Origin: Dongia deserti
GTDB taxonomy: Bacteria > Pseudomonadota > Alphaproteobacteria > Dongiales > Dongiaceae
Reading direction: 5' to 3'
NCBI RefSeq assembly: GCF_003574735.1
Contig: NZ_QORW01000007.1
Location: 186,001-250,000 of the forward strand
DNA length: 64,000 bases
Part shown: one piece after another, positions 10,901 through 19,405 of the stretch
Numbering within the stretch: the stretch's first letter is position 1
Layout of the letters: each line of letters begins with the position of its first letter
Translations under genes and position numbers: made by a program
Notes under the pieces: model-generated
Told to the model about the DNA's origin: nothing
What the model saw: the letters and a program-made list of their open reading frames with translations, nothing else
Databases searched by the model: none

Positions 10901-11095
10901 GCGGTTGCCGCCATATTCGACGAACGCCGCCTGCAGCGACGGTTCGACTCTGGTTACCTTTGCGAGATAGATGTTGCCTTTGAGCGGACGACGGCTCGCG
11001 ACCTCGACGTCAAATTCTTCCAGCTTCCTTCCGTCCACCACCGCGACCCGGGTTTCTTCCGGGTGGGTGGCGTCGATCAACATGACCTTTGCCAT
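7937..11095 (-). CDS. rne: Ribonuclease E/G
   Basis: Endoribonuclease that starts mRNA decay and processes rRNA and tRNA; scaffold of the degradosome. The product has 1052 residues. The S1 RNA-binding domain begins near residue 32 and is split by an acidic, Ala/Pro/Glu-rich insert of roughly 240 residues (about 94-335). The catalytic core follows, with VAIDVNSGR, the metal-site IVIDFIDME, QIGRISTFGLLEMSRQRL and the Zn-link CAHCHGTG. The C-terminal third is low-complexity, alternating Glu-rich and Arg-rich runs typical of degradosome scaffolds. The ATG at 11095 has AGGAG 10 nt upstream. A TTG at 11113 is less likely. The gene is divergent from the amidase, with a 467-bp gap that may hold a long leader. 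Confidence 0.95.
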   Translation of the reverse strand: MAKVMLIDATHPEETRVAVVDGRKLEEFDVEVASRRPLKGNIYLAKVTRVEPSLQAAFVEYGGNRHGFLAFSEIHPDYYRIPVADREKLLREAAAEEDEDDEVVEGERAEQFHDRAGEHTDDAMTAAEGSRASEASFEEETSDAGAAVAPSEDSGTTDNIWQHASETRAASIAQGEEAQPGAGAAVAPVEEAASASQEGEPAPLPARASEELVSPWEQPEPSASSAALETPRFELRSAPVEEVPTAAPAESDLRSSVEVSQEAEAPAEHAPDVRPAEMPAEPGNADGDLPAPAEAELVEVQNTPEVVDVIGGEEPASQDDPEVDEEQARRRRQRNLRRYKIQEVIKRRQILLVQVTKEERGNKGAALTTYLSLAGRYCVLMPNTDRGGGISRRITSVNDRKRLKSIVDDLDAPEGMAVIVRTAGMERNKQEIKRDFEYLLRLWDEIREVTLKSTAPALIYEEASLIKRSIRDLYTRDIGDIIVAGEDAYQNARAFMHTLTPSHTRRVQSYRDHSQPLFQRHQIESQIAAIHEPVVHLKSGGYIVLNQTEALVAIDVNSGRATRERNIEETALRTNIEAAEEIARQLRLRDLAGLIVIDFIDMEENRNNAQVERRLKEALKNDRARIQIGRISTFGLLEMSRQRLHPSLVEASTEACAHCHGTGRVRSVESTALHVLRMAEEEIARSFSPGVTIFVPSAVALFMLNHKRRAIEEIEQRRGVRVYLQADDELTPPEYRLDRIKQLSPGEEVQPRAPQAAPAIEEEPEDILPEEPEEAAEAEAPEEAEEQRTAASGERERGGRRRRRRRGRSGKFRADEFTEGEASEESQAPAVSGEQPEAPTPMAARSEETEDEIEGDEDEEDTEGAQAARGREGEEAAGVEGDQPRRRRRRGRRGGRRRSRRPERGQPAGEVQAQPEGWEDRPQAGEAAEQPIPGLGDQPELPEMPEQWAQRVAPVTSEGREPSETEAAAEGNNGEPQAAEPQTRKRQRRPRRREEEAAAPPAEAIDVAPKSREQRAATEQTGTVQIIEVGGQQQAASEEGQRKRGWWRRLIE

Positions 11096-11562
11096 TGTGG
11101 GTAGACTCCTCAACGCGCCAAACGTCGCCCGTATCGATTGCGGACGGCGGCGCGAAACTCGCAGTTGAATTCCAGGTGTACGACATGACTACCTGTGGCT
11201 AACGGGCATCCGGCCGGCGCCTTTCTCTCTCGATGAAAGTGCGATGACAGGGCACCCAACGTTCCGGGCCATCGTGTCCGATGCCGGCTCCATTGTAGAG
11301 CGCCATCGAAAAGTGACGGGAACCGAAACCCAGTGACCCAGCGAACCTAAGCGCTTTGGGTTTACCTTTCCTTAAGCCTAAGAAGGGCTTAATGACCGCA
11401 AAGCGACTCTCAGCCGGGCCGGCCGCAGCATAAGCGGCGAGCGTCGGCGTGACAACGCCAATCAACGCGTCTCTCCCGAGTTCCCGAGTCGATCTGGAAA
11501 AGCGTTGATTCGCAGTGTCTTACAGGTATATATTGCGGTTGATTCACCGGAGTCGGTCGTAA
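11096..11562. other. Intergenic region between divergent rne and amidase genes
   Basis: No convincing gene. It holds a candidate amidase promoter on the plus strand and a hairpin TTAAGCC (11372-11378) / GGCTTAA (11386-11392), extended by one T:G pair around loop AAGAA. The hairpin would lie about 280 nt upstream of the rne start on the minus strand. E. coli rne has a long structured 5' leader used for autoregulation, so the same could apply here; this is inference. Confidence 0.4.
11505..11534 (+). promoter_or_regulatory. Candidate sigma-70 promoter of the amidase gene
   Basis: TTGATT (11505-11510) and TATATT (11529-11534) with an 18-bp spacer. The start of transcription would be near 11541, about 20 nt before the amidase ATG at 11563, which has a GGAG site in between. 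Confidence 0.5.
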
Positions 11563-12834
11563 ATGCGCATAATTGGCTGGATTCTCGGCCTGCTGCTGTT
11601 GCTGGGGGGAACTGCAGAAGCAGTCGCCAAGCCGGCCATTACCGATGCACGCCTGGGTGTCGAGCCTGAGCTCACGCGGGTCGTCATTAGCCTTACGCAG
11701 CGCAGTGATTTCCGGGTGTTCACCCTGGCTGACCCGTACCGTGTTGTCATCGACCTGAGCGAAGTCGACTGGAAGGTGCCGAGCGGGACCAAGCTGCGCG
11801 GGCAGGGTCTGGTGGCCGGCATGCGCTACGGCTTGTTCAAGGCGGGCACCTCGCGCGTCGTCCTGGACCTGATGGAGCCTTCGGAGGTTGCGCGCGCCGA
11901 ACTCCTGCCGCCGGAGAATGGCGAACCGCTGCGGCTGCTGGTCGACCTGCGGCCGGTTTCCGACACCCAGTTCCGCGCCCAGCTCAAGACCTCCGGCGTG
12001 ACCTACAGCGCCATCGCCTCGATTGCACCAGTCACCAAGCCGACGGCCAAGATTTCGAGCGGCGCGGGAAGCGGCGCCGGCGCGAGCGCTGGTGCCTTGG
12101 GCGGCAGCGCGGCCAAGCAGCCGACCGAGGAGCCCAAGCGCGGCAAGCCCGTGATCGTCATTGATCCCGGCCACGGCGGCATCGATCCCGGGGCGATCGG
12201 TTCCACGATCAGCGAGAAGCAGCTGACACTCGCGGTGGCCAAGGTGCTCAAGGAAGAGCTGGAGGGCACAGGGAAGTTCCGCGTCCTGCTGACCCGCAGC
12301 CGCGACGTCTATATTCCGCTGCGGGAGCGGTTCGGGCTGGCGCGCGAGAAGAGCGCCGACCTCTTCATCTCATTGCACGCGGATTCCCACAACAACCCGC
12401 TGACCCGCGGCGCCTCCGTCTACACCTTGTCGGAAAAGGCCTCCGACGCGGAAGCAGCGGCTCTGGCGGCCAAGGAGAATAAGTCCGACGTCATCGCCGG
12501 CGTCGATCTCAGCAATCAGAGCAACGTCGTCAGTAACATTCTCATCGATCTGGCGCAGCGCGACACCAAGAACATGTCGACTCGTTTCGCCAGCCTGCTG
12601 GTGCGCGAGCTGAAGGAGCAGACGCTGCTCCTCGGCAACACCCATCGTTTCGCAGGCTTTGCCGTCCTGAAGGCGCCGGACGTGCCCTCGGTGCTTGTCG
12701 AGATGGGATACATCACCAGTAGCAAGGATGAGGCGCTGCTGAGCAGTTCCGGCCACCAGAAGAAGCTGGCCCGGGCCGTTCGGAAGGCGGTCGAGAATTA
12801 TTTCTCCTGGCAGGAGCTGGTCCGCCGTAGCTGA
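11563..12834 (+). CDS. N-acetylmuramoyl-L-alanine amidase (AmiC-like, AMIN domain)
   Basis: Periplasmic zinc amidase that cuts the amide bond between MurNAc and L-Ala to split septal peptidoglycan during division. The 423 residues comprise a signal peptide (about 1-22), an AMIN domain for envelope targeting (about 25-125), and an Ala/Gly/Ser-rich linker. The Amidase_3 catalytic domain runs from about residue 190, with VIDPGHGGIDPGAIG, the Glu-containing SEKQLTL segment, and ISLHADS. The C-terminal part carries VLVEMGYITS. It is followed by the PBP1a gene, a common pairing of cell-wall genes. It could be named amiC, but paralogues cannot be excluded. Confidence 0.93.
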   Translation: MRIIGWILGLLLLLGGTAEAVAKPAITDARLGVEPELTRVVISLTQRSDFRVFTLADPYRVVIDLSEVDWKVPSGTKLRGQGLVAGMRYGLFKAGTSRVVLDLMEPSEVARAELLPPENGEPLRLLVDLRPVSDTQFRAQLKTSGVTYSAIASIAPVTKPTAKISSGAGSGAGASAGALGGSAAKQPTEEPKRGKPVIVIDPGHGGIDPGAIGSTISEKQLTLAVAKVLKEELEGTGKFRVLLTRSRDVYIPLRERFGLAREKSADLFISLHADSHNNPLTRGASVYTLSEKASDAEAAALAAKENKSDVIAGVDLSNQSNVVSNILIDLAQRDTKNMSTRFASLLVRELKEQTLLLGNTHRFAGFAVLKAPDVPSVLVEMGYITSSKDEALLSSSGHQKKLARAVRKAVENYFSWQELVRRS

Positions 12835-13049
12835 GCCGGAACGCGGTGCCGGTGCAGATGTTTTAACCAGGGTCTGTATTTCCCGCGCCGGTGTGTCACA
12901 AGTGCTTGCGTTGCCATAATTTAACCTTGATCTTGGATCATGCCTTGGACTAAGGCGGATGCATCCGAAGGGGCGCTGGCGAGAGGCCGCGCCCGGTTGC
13001 ATTTGCCGCACCGTATTGAACAATAAGGGGGCCCCGGGCCGGCCCGATC

Positions 13050-15755
13050 ATGCGATTGACCAGAATTCTCTCTTTCCTGTTCGGCACGCTGCTGTTTCTG
13101 GGTGTCGTGGGGGCAATCGCAGCGTGGCTGGTCTACGAGCATTTCTCGCAGGACCTGCCAGACTATTACCAGCTTGCCAGCTACGATCCGCCGGTGGTCT
13201 CGCGCATCTATGCTGGTGACGGCAGGCTGCTCGCGGAATATGCCGCCGAGAACCGCGTCTTCGTGCCGATCAGCGCAATGCCGAAGCGCGTCATCAATGC
13301 GTTCCTGGCGGCGGAGGACAAGACCTTCTATACCCACCCGGGCGTCGATCTGCCGGGCGTCATCGCCGCAGTGTGGACCAACATCAAGAACTACGGTGAT
13401 CGCAGGCCGGTCGGTGCTTCCACCATCACGCAGCAGGTGACCAAGAACTTCCTGCTGTCGAACGAGCTTTCCTACAAGCGCAAGATCCGCGAAATGATTT
13501 TGGCGCTCAGGATCGAGAAGGCCTTCACGAAGAACCGGATCCTCGAGCTCTATCTCAACCAGATCTATCTCGGGGCGGGCAACTACGGTGTCGCGACTGC
13601 GGCGCTGAACTATTTCAACAAGTCGCTGGACGAGCTGACGATCGGCGAAGCGGCTTATCTGGCCGCGCTGCCGAAGGCGCCGAACAACTACAACATCGTG
13701 CGCGATCACAAGGCGGCGGTCGATCGCCGCAACTGGGTGATCGAGCGTATGCGGGAGGACGGCCACATCACGGCCGAAGAGGCCGCTGCCGCCAAGGTCG
13801 AGCCGCTGGAGCAGCACAGGCGCGCCGAAACCGAGCATGTGGTGGCCGACTACTTTGCCGAGGAAGTGCGGCGCGAGATCGTGCATCGCTTCGGTGAGGC
13901 CGGGCTCTACAAGAAGGGCCTTGCCATCCGCGCCACCATCGATCCGCGACTGCAGGAGATCGCTGATCGCGTGCTGCGCCAGCACCTGGTCTCTTATGAC
14001 AAGACGCAGGGCTATCGCGGTCCGCTGCAGCATGTCGATAGTGCCGACGATTGGCAGAAGACGCTCGAGGCCCTGCCGCCGATGCCGTGGCTCTATGATT
14101 GGCAGCCGGCGATCGTCATCGAAGCCACCAAGGCGGTGGCGAAGATTGGCTTCAAGGACGGCAGCACGGGCGAGATTCAGGTCGCCGACCTCGGTTGGGC
14201 GCATCCCCGTTCGCCCGACGGGCGCATCGGACCCTCTCCGACGGCCACCACCGACGTGCTGAAGGTCGGCGACATCATCGCGGTGGAGCCGCTGGTCGAA
14301 GAGGGCAAGGTGATCGAGGGCCGCTTCGCCCTGCGCCAAGTGCCGGAGATCAGCGGCGCGCTCGTCGCGATGGATCCGCATACCGGCCGTGTGCTGGCGA
14401 TGACGGGCGGCTGGTCCTACCAGCAATCGGAATTCAACCGCGCGACCCAAGCCAAGCGCCAGCCGGGTTCATCGTTCAAGCCGCTGGTCTATCTCTCGGC
14501 GCTCGAAGCGGGCTTCACGCCCTCAACCATGATCCTCGATGCGCCGATCGTGATCGATCAGGGGCCTGGCCTGCCGCTGTGGCGGCCGGAGAACTATGCG
14601 CAGGACTTTCTCGGCGCGGCCACGATGCGCCGGGGGCTCGAGAACTCGCGCAACCTGATGACAATCCGCATGGCGCAGACCATCGGCATGGCCAGAGTGG
14701 CGGAGATGACTGCGCGCCTCGGCGTCATCGACAACATGCAGCAGACGCTCGCCATGTCGCTGGGCGCGGGCGAGACGACGGTGCTACGCCTGGCCGGCGC
14801 CTACGCCGAGATCGTCAACGGCGGCAAGAAGATTCAACCAACCTTGATCGACCGCGTGCAGGACGCCAACGGCTGGACCATCTATCGCCACGACGGTCGG
14901 CCGTGCGATGGCTGTCAAATGTCGAGCTACAATGGCGAGCCGCCGCCGGAAATCCCCGACATGCGCCAGCAGGTGCTCGATCCGGCCACCGCGTATCAGA
15001 TGGTGTCGATGCTGGAAGGCGTGGTGCAACGCGGCACCGGCACGGCAGTGAAGGTGGTTGGCAAGCCGATCGCGGGCAAGACCGGCACCACCAATGAAAG
15101 CCGCGATGTCTGGTTCATGGGCTTCTCCCCCGATCTGGTGGCCGGCGTCTATCTCGGTTTCGATCAGCCCCGCTCACTCGGTGCGAAGGCAACCGGCGGT
15201 CGCTATGCTGCGCCCATCTTCCGCGACTTCATGATAGAAGCCTTGAAAGACAAGCCCGCAACGCCGTTCCGCGTGCCGCCGGGAATCCGGCTGGTGCGGG
15301 TCGACTACCAGTCCGGCCAGCGTGCTTTTCCGGGCGCCGACAAGGTGATCCTCGAGGCCTTCAAGCCCGGCACCGAACCGTCGGGGCAGCAGAATGTCAT
15401 CCAGGGAATTGCCAATTACGGCCAGGATGCCGGCTATGGTTCCATCATCCCGCTGGGGACTGCCGGTGACACGGGCCAGGGCGGCACTACGATTATCGAT
15501 TCAACAGGCGCCTATCAGCAGCCCTCGGGCGCACCCAATGCGGCGAGCGCGGGCCGGCCGGTGATCACCGGCGAGCCGACCGATGATCAGCCCAACCTGC
15601 TGCCGCCGGGCATCACGCCTCGGGAAGAGGATGAGCAGGTGCCGGCCGTACAGCCGCCGCTGCAGGGTCCAGCGTTGGGCGAGGCGCCACCGCCGCCGCC
15701 GGTGCAGCCTGCTCCCTCCGCGCCCGCGACCGACAGCAGCGGCGGCATCTACTAG
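13050..15755 (+). CDS. mrcA: Penicillin-binding protein 1A (bifunctional transglycosylase/transpeptidase)
   Basis: Class A PBP that polymerises glycan strands and cross-links them in the periplasm. The 901 residues have an N-terminal membrane anchor (about 8-30). The GT51 domain carries AAEDKTFYTHPGVD, GASTITQQVTKN and the RKIREMILALRIEK segment. An OB-like insert is followed by the transpeptidase domain with active-site SxxK in PGSSFKPLVYL, SRN in LENSRNLM, and KTGT in IAGKTGTTNE. The C-terminus is a Pro-rich tail of about 100 residues. The insert domain and length match PBP1a rather than PBP1b/1c. It lies about 215 bp behind the amidase gene, in the same direction. Confidence 0.95.
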   Translation: MRLTRILSFLFGTLLFLGVVGAIAAWLVYEHFSQDLPDYYQLASYDPPVVSRIYAGDGRLLAEYAAENRVFVPISAMPKRVINAFLAAEDKTFYTHPGVDLPGVIAAVWTNIKNYGDRRPVGASTITQQVTKNFLLSNELSYKRKIREMILALRIEKAFTKNRILELYLNQIYLGAGNYGVATAALNYFNKSLDELTIGEAAYLAALPKAPNNYNIVRDHKAAVDRRNWVIERMREDGHITAEEAAAAKVEPLEQHRRAETEHVVADYFAEEVRREIVHRFGEAGLYKKGLAIRATIDPRLQEIADRVLRQHLVSYDKTQGYRGPLQHVDSADDWQKTLEALPPMPWLYDWQPAIVIEATKAVAKIGFKDGSTGEIQVADLGWAHPRSPDGRIGPSPTATTDVLKVGDIIAVEPLVEEGKVIEGRFALRQVPEISGALVAMDPHTGRVLAMTGGWSYQQSEFNRATQAKRQPGSSFKPLVYLSALEAGFTPSTMILDAPIVIDQGPGLPLWRPENYAQDFLGAATMRRGLENSRNLMTIRMAQTIGMARVAEMTARLGVIDNMQQTLAMSLGAGETTVLRLAGAYAEIVNGGKKIQPTLIDRVQDANGWTIYRHDGRPCDGCQMSSYNGEPPPEIPDMRQQVLDPATAYQMVSMLEGVVQRGTGTAVKVVGKPIAGKTGTTNESRDVWFMGFSPDLVAGVYLGFDQPRSLGAKATGGRYAAPIFRDFMIEALKDKPATPFRVPPGIRLVRVDYQSGQRAFPGADKVILEAFKPGTEPSGQQNVIQGIANYGQDAGYGSIIPLGTAGDTGQGGTTIIDSTGAYQQPSGAPNAASAGRPVITGEPTDDQPNLLPPGITPREEDEQVPAVQPPLQGPALGEAPPPPPVQPAPSAPATDSSGGIY

Positions 15756-15856
15756 AGAATCAGCGTTTTCGCCGGCGCGGGCGGCTTGACCGCGCCGCGC
15801 CGATTGGCCATGTTCGCGGCCCGTTCACGAAATGCGCCCACGGAAGAGGCAAGATC

Positions 15857-16973
15857 ATGCGTGCCGAGATTGAAGCATTGGCGGGGGAGATCCGCTCCTC
15901 CCTGGCCCTGCTGAGGAGGCATCTTTGACTGGGACAATGCGCTGCGTCGTCTCGACGAACTGAACACGTTGGCCGAGGACCCGCAGCTCTGGGAAAAGCC
16001 CGAGAAGGCCCAGAAGACGATGCGGGAACGCACTCATCTCGCCAACGCCATCGAGGCCTACCGTGTCATGGAGGGCGAGCTCGATGACGCGCTGACTCTC
16101 GCCGAGCTGGGCGAAGCGGAAGGCGACACCAACTCCGTGGATGAAGCGCAGGCGCAGCTGACCGCACTCCAGATTGAGGTGGCCAAGCGCGAACTCGAAT
16201 CCCTCCTGTCCGGCGAAGCGGATCAGAACGACTGCTATCTCGAGGTCCATGCCGGCGCGGGCGGCACCGAGGCGCAGGATTGGGCGGAAATGTTGCTGCG
16301 CATGTATACGCGCTGGGCCGAGCAGCACGGCTACAAGGTGGAGTGGCTGGAGGAAAGCCCGGGCGAGGAAGCGGGGCTCAAATCCGCGACCATCGAGGTC
16401 AAAGGGCCCAACGCCTATGGCTGGCTGAAGTCCGAGTCAGGCGTGCATCGCCTGGTGCGCATCTCGCCCTACGATTCCAATGCCCGTCGGCACACCAGCT
16501 TCTCCTCGGTCTGGGTCTATCCGGTCATCGACGACAACATCGAGATCGAAGTGCTGGACAAGGATCTGAAGGTCGACACGTTTCGTGCATCCGGCGCCGG
16601 CGGCCAGCACATCAACAAGACGGATTCGGCCGTCCGCATCACGCATGTCCCGACGGGGATCGTGGTTGCGTGCCAGGCTGACCGATCGCAGCATCGCAAC
16701 CGCGCGATGGCGATGCAGATGCTGAAGGCCCGCCTCTATGAGGCGGAGCTGAAGAAGCGCGAAGAGGCTGCCGCGGCGCAGGAAGCACAGAAGAGCGATA
16801 TCGGCTGGGGCCACCAGATCCGCTCGTATGTTCTGCAGCCGTACCAGATGGTGAAGGACCTCAGGACCGAGGTCGAAACCAGCGACACGCAAGGCGTGCT
16901 GGATGGGGATATCGACCGATTCCTGAGCGCCTCGCTCGCCGCCAAAGTTCATGGCGGCGCACCGACCGCCTAA
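15857..16973 (+). CDS. prfB: Peptide chain release factor 2, programmed +1 frameshift
   Basis: RF2 ends translation at UAA and UGA. Reading starts at the ATG at 15857 and runs 23 codons to an in-frame TGA at 15926. Skipping one base after CTT continues into the long frame ending at 16973, giving 371 residues. The shift context AGGAGG-CAT-CTT-TGA-C matches the classic RF2 autoregulatory site. Joined residues read [13 protein letters not shown] as expected. The peptidyl-hydrolysis GGQ lies in [17 protein letters not shown]. The stop-codon recognition motif is SPY here, not the E. coli SPF, in [17 protein letters not shown] plain gene call would miss the first 23 codons. Confidence 0.96.
15914..15929 (+). 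promoter_or_regulatory. RF2 programmed frameshift site
   Basis: AGGAGGCATCTTTGAC: an internal Shine-Dalgarno-like AGGAGG, a three-base spacer, the slippery CTT, then TGA followed by C. Low RF2 stalls the ribosome at the poor TGAC context and favours a +1 slip, so RF2 controls its own synthesis. Confidence 0.93.
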
Positions 16974-17081
16974 CCGCCTCCCTGCCCAAGAAATAGGCGT
17001 TCTCGACAAAGCTGCTCATGGTTTATGCGCGGCTCCGTCATGCAACGGTGATGTTCCGCAGGATTCCCCGTCACTTCGCGG

Positions 17082-17098
17082 TTGGCACGCGCGATGCA
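17082..17098 (+). promoter_or_regulatory. Candidate sigma-54 promoter of amtB
   Basis: TTGGCACGCGCGATGCA, with GG at 17084-17085 and GC at 17096-17097 spaced exactly as in -24/-12 promoters (consensus TGGCAC-N5-TTGCA, one mismatch). The transcription start would be near 17109, 34 nt before the amtB ATG. Sigma-54/NtrC control of ammonium transporters is well established; no clear NtrC site was identified. Confidence 0.65.
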
Positions 17099-17142
17099 GT
17101 GCTGCGCCCGGATTGTCAGACTTGTTACAAAAGGGGGCAGGA

Positions 17143-18450
17143 ATGCTTCGTTTGGGTTTGCGTCGAGGATTGACAGGAATCATCGCCGCGCTGGCGGGAA
17201 CCCTGGCTGCTGTGCCGGCACTGGCGCAGGAACCGACGATCGATAGTGGTGCCACTGCCTGGATGATGACGTCGACGGCCCTGGTGCTGTTGATGACCAT
17301 TCCAGGCCTTGCGCTCTTCTATGCGGGCATGGTCCGCAAGATGAACGTGCTGGCCATCGTCATGCAGTCCTTCGCGATCTGCTGCCTCGTGACCATTCTC
17401 TGGATGGTGGTCGGCTACAGCATCGCCTTCTCGGAAGGGACCGCGTTCTTCGGCGGGCTCAGCAACCTTTTCTTGAAGAACCTCGAGGTGGGCTCGGTCT
17501 CGGGCTCCATTCCAGAATCGGTCTTCATGATCTTCCAGATGACCTTCGCGATCATCACCCCGGCGCTCATCACCGGCGCCTTCGCCGATCGCATGAAGTT
17601 CAGCGCCATGCTGATCTTCATCTCGGCCTGGTCGGTGCTGATCTACGCGCCGCTCACCCACATGGTGTGGGCCGGCGGCGGCCTGATGTTCGACTGGGGC
17701 GTGCTCGACTTCGCCGGCGGCACCGTCGTGCACATCAGCAGCGGCGTCAGCGGCCTGGTCGCGGCCCTCATGATCGGCAAGCGCAACGGTTATCGGAAGA
17801 TTCCGTTCGTGCCGCACAACCTGGTCTACACAGTCATCGGCGGCTCGATGCTGTGGGTCGGCTGGTTCGGCTTCAATGCGGGCTCGGCGCTCGCCGCGTC
17901 GCCCAACGCGGGCATGGCCATGGTGGTGACGCAGATCGCGGCGGCCGCGGCGGCTCTGGCCTGGATGTTCTGCGAGTGGGGTGCGAAGGGCCAGCCATCG
18001 ATCCTCGGCATCGTGTCCGGCGCGGTGGCAGGCCTGGTGGGTATCACGCCGGCCTCCGGCTTCGTCGACCCGACCGCCGCCCTGGTCATCGGCGCGGCGG
18101 CGGGCGTCGGATGCTTCCTCGCCTCGACGGCGATCAAGAACGCCCTTGGCTATGACGATGCGCTCGACGCATTCGGTGTCCACGGCGTCGGCGGCACCAT
18201 CGGCGCGATCCTGACCGGCGTGTTCGCGACGATGGCGGTCACCGGAGCGTCGGACCCGGTCGGCATGATCGACGGCAATGCCGGTCAGATTCTGACCCAG
18301 ATCCTTGGCGTTGTGACGACTGTGGTCTTTGTGGGAATCGGCACGGCGGTTATTCTCAAGGTCGTCGACCTCACCGTTGGCCTGCGCGTCTCGGAAGAGG
18401 TCGAGCGCGATGGTTTGGACCTTGCGTTGCATGGTGAAGCTGTCCAATGA
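17143..18450 (+). CDS. amtB: Ammonium transporter
   Basis: Amt/MEP/Rh family channel for ammonium uptake in the inner membrane, normally trimeric. The 435 residues start with a cleavable signal-like segment ending ALAQE, as in other AmtB precursors, followed by 11 expected membrane helices. Visible motifs are PGLALFYAGMVRKMNVL, the pore His segment GGTVVHISSG and the second pore His in DAFGVHGVGGTIGA. The ATG at 17143 has a GGGGG/AGGA site before it. Longer upstream reading is open but unlikely to be translated. No glnK or glnB lies beside it, unlike the usual glnK-amtB pair. The upstream sigma-54 type promoter points to nitrogen-limitation control. Confidence 0.95.
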   Translation: MLRLGLRRGLTGIIAALAGTLAAVPALAQEPTIDSGATAWMMTSTALVLLMTIPGLALFYAGMVRKMNVLAIVMQSFAICCLVTILWMVVGYSIAFSEGTAFFGGLSNLFLKNLEVGSVSGSIPESVFMIFQMTFAIITPALITGAFADRMKFSAMLIFISAWSVLIYAPLTHMVWAGGGLMFDWGVLDFAGGTVVHISSGVSGLVAALMIGKRNGYRKIPFVPHNLVYTVIGGSMLWVGWFGFNAGSALAASPNAGMAMVVTQIAAAAAALAWMFCEWGAKGQPSILGIVSGAVAGLVGITPASGFVDPTAALVIGAAAGVGCFLASTAIKNALGYDDALDAFGVHGVGGTIGAILTGVFATMAVTGASDPVGMIDGNAGQILTQILGVVTTVVFVGIGTAVILKVVDLTVGLRVSEEVERDGLDLALHGEAVQ

Positions 18451-18496
18451 GTTGACATCGCTGCGGTAGGGGCGGACAGCGTCTCCATTGCTCCAC

Positions 18497-18525
18497 AGGG
18501 CGCTTCGGTTCGGCCGGGGCGCCCT
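18497..18525 (+). terminator. Possible hairpin after amtB
   Basis: Inverted repeat AGGGCGC (18497-18503) / GCGCCCT (18519-18525) with a 15-nt loop, 47 bp past the amtB stop. No T-run follows on the plus strand, so termination is uncertain. Confidence 0.3.
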
Positions 18526-18566
18526 GCCCAATTCAAAAAATGCCAAACGATCAGGAGGGCCATTCG

Positions 18567-18761
18567 ATGCAGCAGTGTCAGACCAGCACGCAGGATTCTG
18601 CGGTGAAGCGCGTTTCCGTCCGCACCGGCGGCGCGGGGCATGCGCATTCGGGTGTGAAGGAGCCGGCTCGCGTCAACGGCAACATCGCCGTAGCCGGATC
18701 GGATGGAGAAGCGACGGTGTTCAGGTCCAGCAGCAATATCGTTGTCAGGCTCGGAACCTAA
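18567..18761 (+). CDS. Small hypothetical protein
   Basis: A 64-residue ORF starting at an ATG with a strong AGGAGGG ribosome site 7 nt upstream, which is the main reason to believe it. The product is Ser/Gly/Val-rich (ends SSSNIVVRLGT) with no signal peptide, no membrane helix and no family I recognise. It lies between amtB and a CPBP protease gene. It could be an unannotated small protein or a chance ORF. Confidence 0.45.
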   Translation: MQQCQTSTQDSAVKRVSVRTGGAGHAHSGVKEPARVNGNIAVAGSDGEATVFRSSSNIVVRLGT

Positions 18762-18815
18762 CGCGGGGGTTCCACGATCGTTCACGTAAACCATCCGTAT
18801 TTCGATCGAACCTGG

Positions 18816-19394
18816 GTGCACGGCCCAAGCGCACCAAATCTCCAGATCGTGCGCCTCATGCAAGACAGCCCAGAGGGCTGGCTGATTATCGACTATATCA
18901 TGAGGGCATCGGTCCTTGGGCTTCTCGCGCTTTCTCCAATGCGCGTAGCAGTGTTCCAGTACGAAGCGCTGCGGGGTACGCGCAGCCGGGTCGTCGGCTG
19001 GTCCTTGGCAGCAGGTGCCGCTGCATTCCTGACTGTAACGCTGGGCTTGGCGTTTTGGGACGCCGTGCCGAACTGGAACCTAGGCGAATATCCGAATACC
19101 ACTGGCTGGGTTCGTCGGTTCGACCTGACGTTTGGTCTGGCGCTTGTCGCTCTGCACGAAGAACTGTTCTTCCGACGGTTCGCGCGGCTCGTCTTTAGTC
19201 GGTTAGGTGATGGCATTGCAACGGTCGCAGCAACATCACTTGTTTTTGCCCTGTATCATTGGTGGGCCGGCCTGCCCAACATTCTGATCACAGGACTGAT
19301 TGGGGTGGTGCTGATGTTGCTCTACCGAGCAGTGGGCGTGCTGTGGCCCGCAATTGTGATTCACTATTTCTTGGACGTCTACGCTTTCTCTTAA
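18816..19394 (+). CDS. CPBP family intramembrane glutamic protease
   Basis: Membrane protein of up to 192 residues with several hydrophobic helices and the three CPBP (Abi/Rce1-type) motifs: EExxxR in HEELFFRRFAR, FxxxH in FALYHWW, and HxxxD in IHYFLDVY. Family members cleave prenylated or peptide substrates within the membrane; in bacteria the substrates are usually unknown, and some confer bacteriocin self-immunity. The start is uncertain: GTG at 18816 or ATG at 18858, neither with a strong ribosome site. It is convergent with the DUF455 gene, 11 bp apart. Confidence 0.8.
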   Translation: MHGPSAPNLQIVRLMQDSPEGWLIIDYIMRASVLGLLALSPMRVAVFQYEALRGTRSRVVGWSLAAGAAAFLTVTLGLAFWDAVPNWNLGEYPNTTGWVRRFDLTFGLALVALHEELFFRRFARLVFSRLGDGIATVAATSLVFALYHWWAGLPNILITGLIGVVLMLLYRAVGVLWPAIVIHYFLDVYAFS

Positions 19395-19405
19395 GCGTCC
19401 TGCGC

